Shown in pieces: positions 61,962-64,000 of a stretch of 64,000 nt of DNA; within the stretch, counting starts at the first letter, position 1; the number at the start of each line of letters is the position of its first letter. This DNA comes from Phymatolithon calcareum (Eukaryota; Rhodophyta; Florideophyceae; Hapalidiales). The position numbers and the translations under genes are program-made. The stretch covers positions 744,001 through 808,000 of the forward strand of contig OZ345369.1 in NCBI GenBank assembly GCA_977006965.1, written 5' to 3'. The notes under the pieces are model-generated. The model saw nothing but the letters and a program-made list of their open reading frames with translations. It ran no database searches and was not told the DNA's origin.

Positions 61962-64000
61962 ATGTTAAGATCCAAGGCTTATCGGTAACATCACAATATA
62001 GGAACGTCTCATGTTTATTTTGGCTATCAGCTATCACAGAACAGTGCCATATACGGCGCGATCAACCACCTTTGGCGGTGATCCTGTCCAAGGATGGTGT
62101 CAAAAACACATGTGCAATCAAGGATAAGCTTCCCCAGTGCGACGGCGAGGTCCTCGACAATGCGGCAAGGCAAATCCGGGTTCTCCTTTTGGCAAGTTGT
62201 TTACCGGAGCGAAAGTCGGCGTCGCTTCGTTTCGACCTGGACTAGTCCCATTGTCGTTTGTGGTGCGGCGGTAAATTGCCGCTCGGGCCTTCTATCCGGT
62301 TGAGTGAGCTGTCACAAAGAGGCATAGAAGACCACTGTAAGAAGAGTTTCCTCGATGGATGCACCGGTGATTGAGTTGTCTTCAAGTTTGTTGCTGCACT
62401 GTTCTGCACGCTATTGCCAATCCCGGCGATGTACTGCTCCATAGATGCTTCTGTCACGAAAGATCAAATGGCTCGGCTCGACAGCGCCCGAAAAATGAGC
62501 TGCCGAAAAGAAAGATGTCGCCAAATTTGCAGGTGAGCCACTTAAAAGCGTATTGTCAACACCCATGCAAAACTATAGGTTCCGCTTCCCAAGCGCGAGG
62601 GCGAGGTTCTCGATAATGGTAATGCTCAAGCCCAATATCTCCAACAATTAGTCGAAAGGGCGCAATTGTCACGCACATTGGACTGGAAAAAAGTGGTGGT
62701 TACTCGCGTTCTGGTGGGGGACGTCATTTTTCTGTGCGAGAAACGCTAAGGAGCTGTAGAACATGAGGGACGAATTTTCCATATGAATGAGCGAAGCCGA
62801 AATGACATGATCCACGGCTAAGAGCTCAGTTATTGTACTCGACAAAAGGAGACCAAGGTGCATCCCAGGTCCCTTGTAGACGATTTGCTCGTCAAGCTTC
62901 GGAAAAGAGAATACTTTTCCGGTAGCTATAAATTGTAATGAAATCAGGGAGAAAACTTCGCTGAACCGATAGGAATAAACTGGAAGAAGAAGAATGATCG
63001 GTAGATTGGGAGCGAAGTGACTTCGACTTTTTCTCGCTTGCAATCCACTTCTCATTCTTCTGCAGAACTTCCACCAATATAATTACGAAGTATGGGAAGA
63101 GAAGGAGCAATACGCAATATGGACCGCAATACGATATCACCGAGCAATATGGATTGCAATACACGTTCTGTCGCCTTAGCCGTCTGACAGCCTTCCCGAT
63201 TCAGCATGGCTCCTTAAACCCTCGACCAACCAATGACAGTGTGATTTATTTTAATCAGCCAGTCCTGGAGCGAACGGACTGCGCCACGTTCATCAGGGAG
63301 CATGCCAGCCCACACCGTATCGTGTGCGGCATCAGTCGCAATAAAGATTCAAATATCTGCCCGAGCAGCAGTAGTACCGCAATACGAGACGGATCTGCAG
63401 CACAGTATTGGTATTGCATATTGCAATGTATTACAGTACAAATATAGTGCGTGGTACCCCTGGAGAAGAGGAATCAGCATGCAACAACGCTAGGATAGGG
63501 TGGCAGAAACTTAAGTCTTGAATCGCTACGAACCACATCGGGTGAAGAGGCAAAATGACTAAATGAATGAATGCACCACATCTATTTCTGCAGAACATTA
63601 ATAAGATTGATGTGGGAATGCGCCATGCGCATCGTTCCGCATAAGACACGTATATGCAAACCGTACAGCCGTATGCAAGCGGTGGCGCAAGTTTCTTTTG
63701 TGAAGTGGCCCCGGAGATACAGAAGAAGATTGTCTATCGGGAGATATATTGAAACAGAGAGTCACACAAGAGAACCTCTGGCACTTTCTGTAGTGGACAA
63801 ATGAACCACTTCTTCAAACAGAATCACCTCCGAAGACAGCCGTGCATGAGTAAAGATAGTTCTATGGCAACTTTAGACCCATCACGATGTGTGTCCTCGC
63901 AGTGTCCGGTATTCACGTCCAGAGCCGGATATCTCGGTTCCAGCTCGAAGGGACAGCTCGAGCACCTAGCCAGATAACTGACTGGAAACAACACCTCCAA
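61962..64000. other. Intergenic, with one MITE
   Basis: No gene is supported. A short motif recurs: CTTCCCCAGTGCGACGGCGA near 62129 and CTTCCCAAGCGCGAGGGCGA near 62585, each followed by GGT(C/T)CTCGA(C/T)AATG. This suggests a decayed tandem unit. The MITE-like repeat at 63105-63462 is listed separately. Confidence 0.4.
63105..63462. mobile_element. GCAATA-rich MITE-like repeat, copy B
   Basis: This is the copy of 15227-15620 in the same orientation. It shares both ends and the internal blocks TGGATTGCAATACACGTTCT and CAGTATTGGTATTGCATATT. GAGAAG stands on both sides, but the left GAGAAG is also present at copy A, so it may belong to the element rather than be a target duplication. Confidence 0.6.

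Noticed and set aside
63099-63468. GAGAAG as a target-site duplication of MITE copy B
   Set aside because: Copy A also has GAGAAG at its left edge, so the left copy probably belongs to the element; copy A has no exact right match.
1-64000. tRNA, rRNA or riboswitch genes
   Set aside because: I looked for tRNA B-box-like sequence and conserved rRNA stretches by eye and found none convincing; a tRNAscan or Rfam run was not possible.

Overview
The window looks like nuclear DNA of a red alga, most likely a florideophyte such as Chondrus or a relative. The main evidence is two NADPH oxidases whose NADPH-binding half is split by a long insert ending in about four extra membrane helices, an arrangement reported for red algal NOX proteins. 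Long single-exon genes, very few introns and gene islands separated by transposon-rich DNA fit this. The assignment to a genus is inference.

Host genes I can support: NADPH oxidase 1 (1579-4485, minus), NADPH oxidase 2 (19955-23125, plus), a small two-exon membrane protein (26295-26669, plus), a putative divergent H2B-like histone-fold protein (27273-27881, minus), cytosolic-type valyl-tRNA synthetase (29831-33094, minus), a membrane-anchored GDA1/CD39 apyrase divergently arranged with it (33529-34965, plus), and a 1372-residue NB-ARC/TPR NLR-like protein (45334-49452, plus) cut short by a nonsense codon inside its TPR array.

Mobile DNA fills most of the rest. 6614-13303 is a bounded LTR retrotransposon (5-bp target duplication, about 98% identical LTRs by eye, polypurine tract, candidate primer site, coding strand minus) that keeps broken gag and protease but shows no reverse transcriptase and carries an open frame in antisense. 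Others are a TIR-flanked MITE (13460-14050), a LINE reverse-transcriptase remnant (16375-17737), a decayed Tnp2-like transposase with a divergent coiled-coil partner gene (35431-41075), a deleted hAT element with perfect 8-bp target duplication (52877-54061), and MITE-like repeats rich in GCAATA (15227-15620, 54495-54645, 63105-63462).

54844-57451 holds a Fanzor1 gene (eukaryotic TnpB-like, RNA-guided nuclease family). Its RuvC and zinc-ribbon motifs are present, but two single-base frame shifts split it. Beyond it, the last third of the valyl-tRNA synthetase gene and its 3' flank are duplicated at 60492-61961 as a pseudogene. No tRNA, rRNA or CRISPR array was recognised. All readings are by eye from one sequence; no alignments or searches were run.
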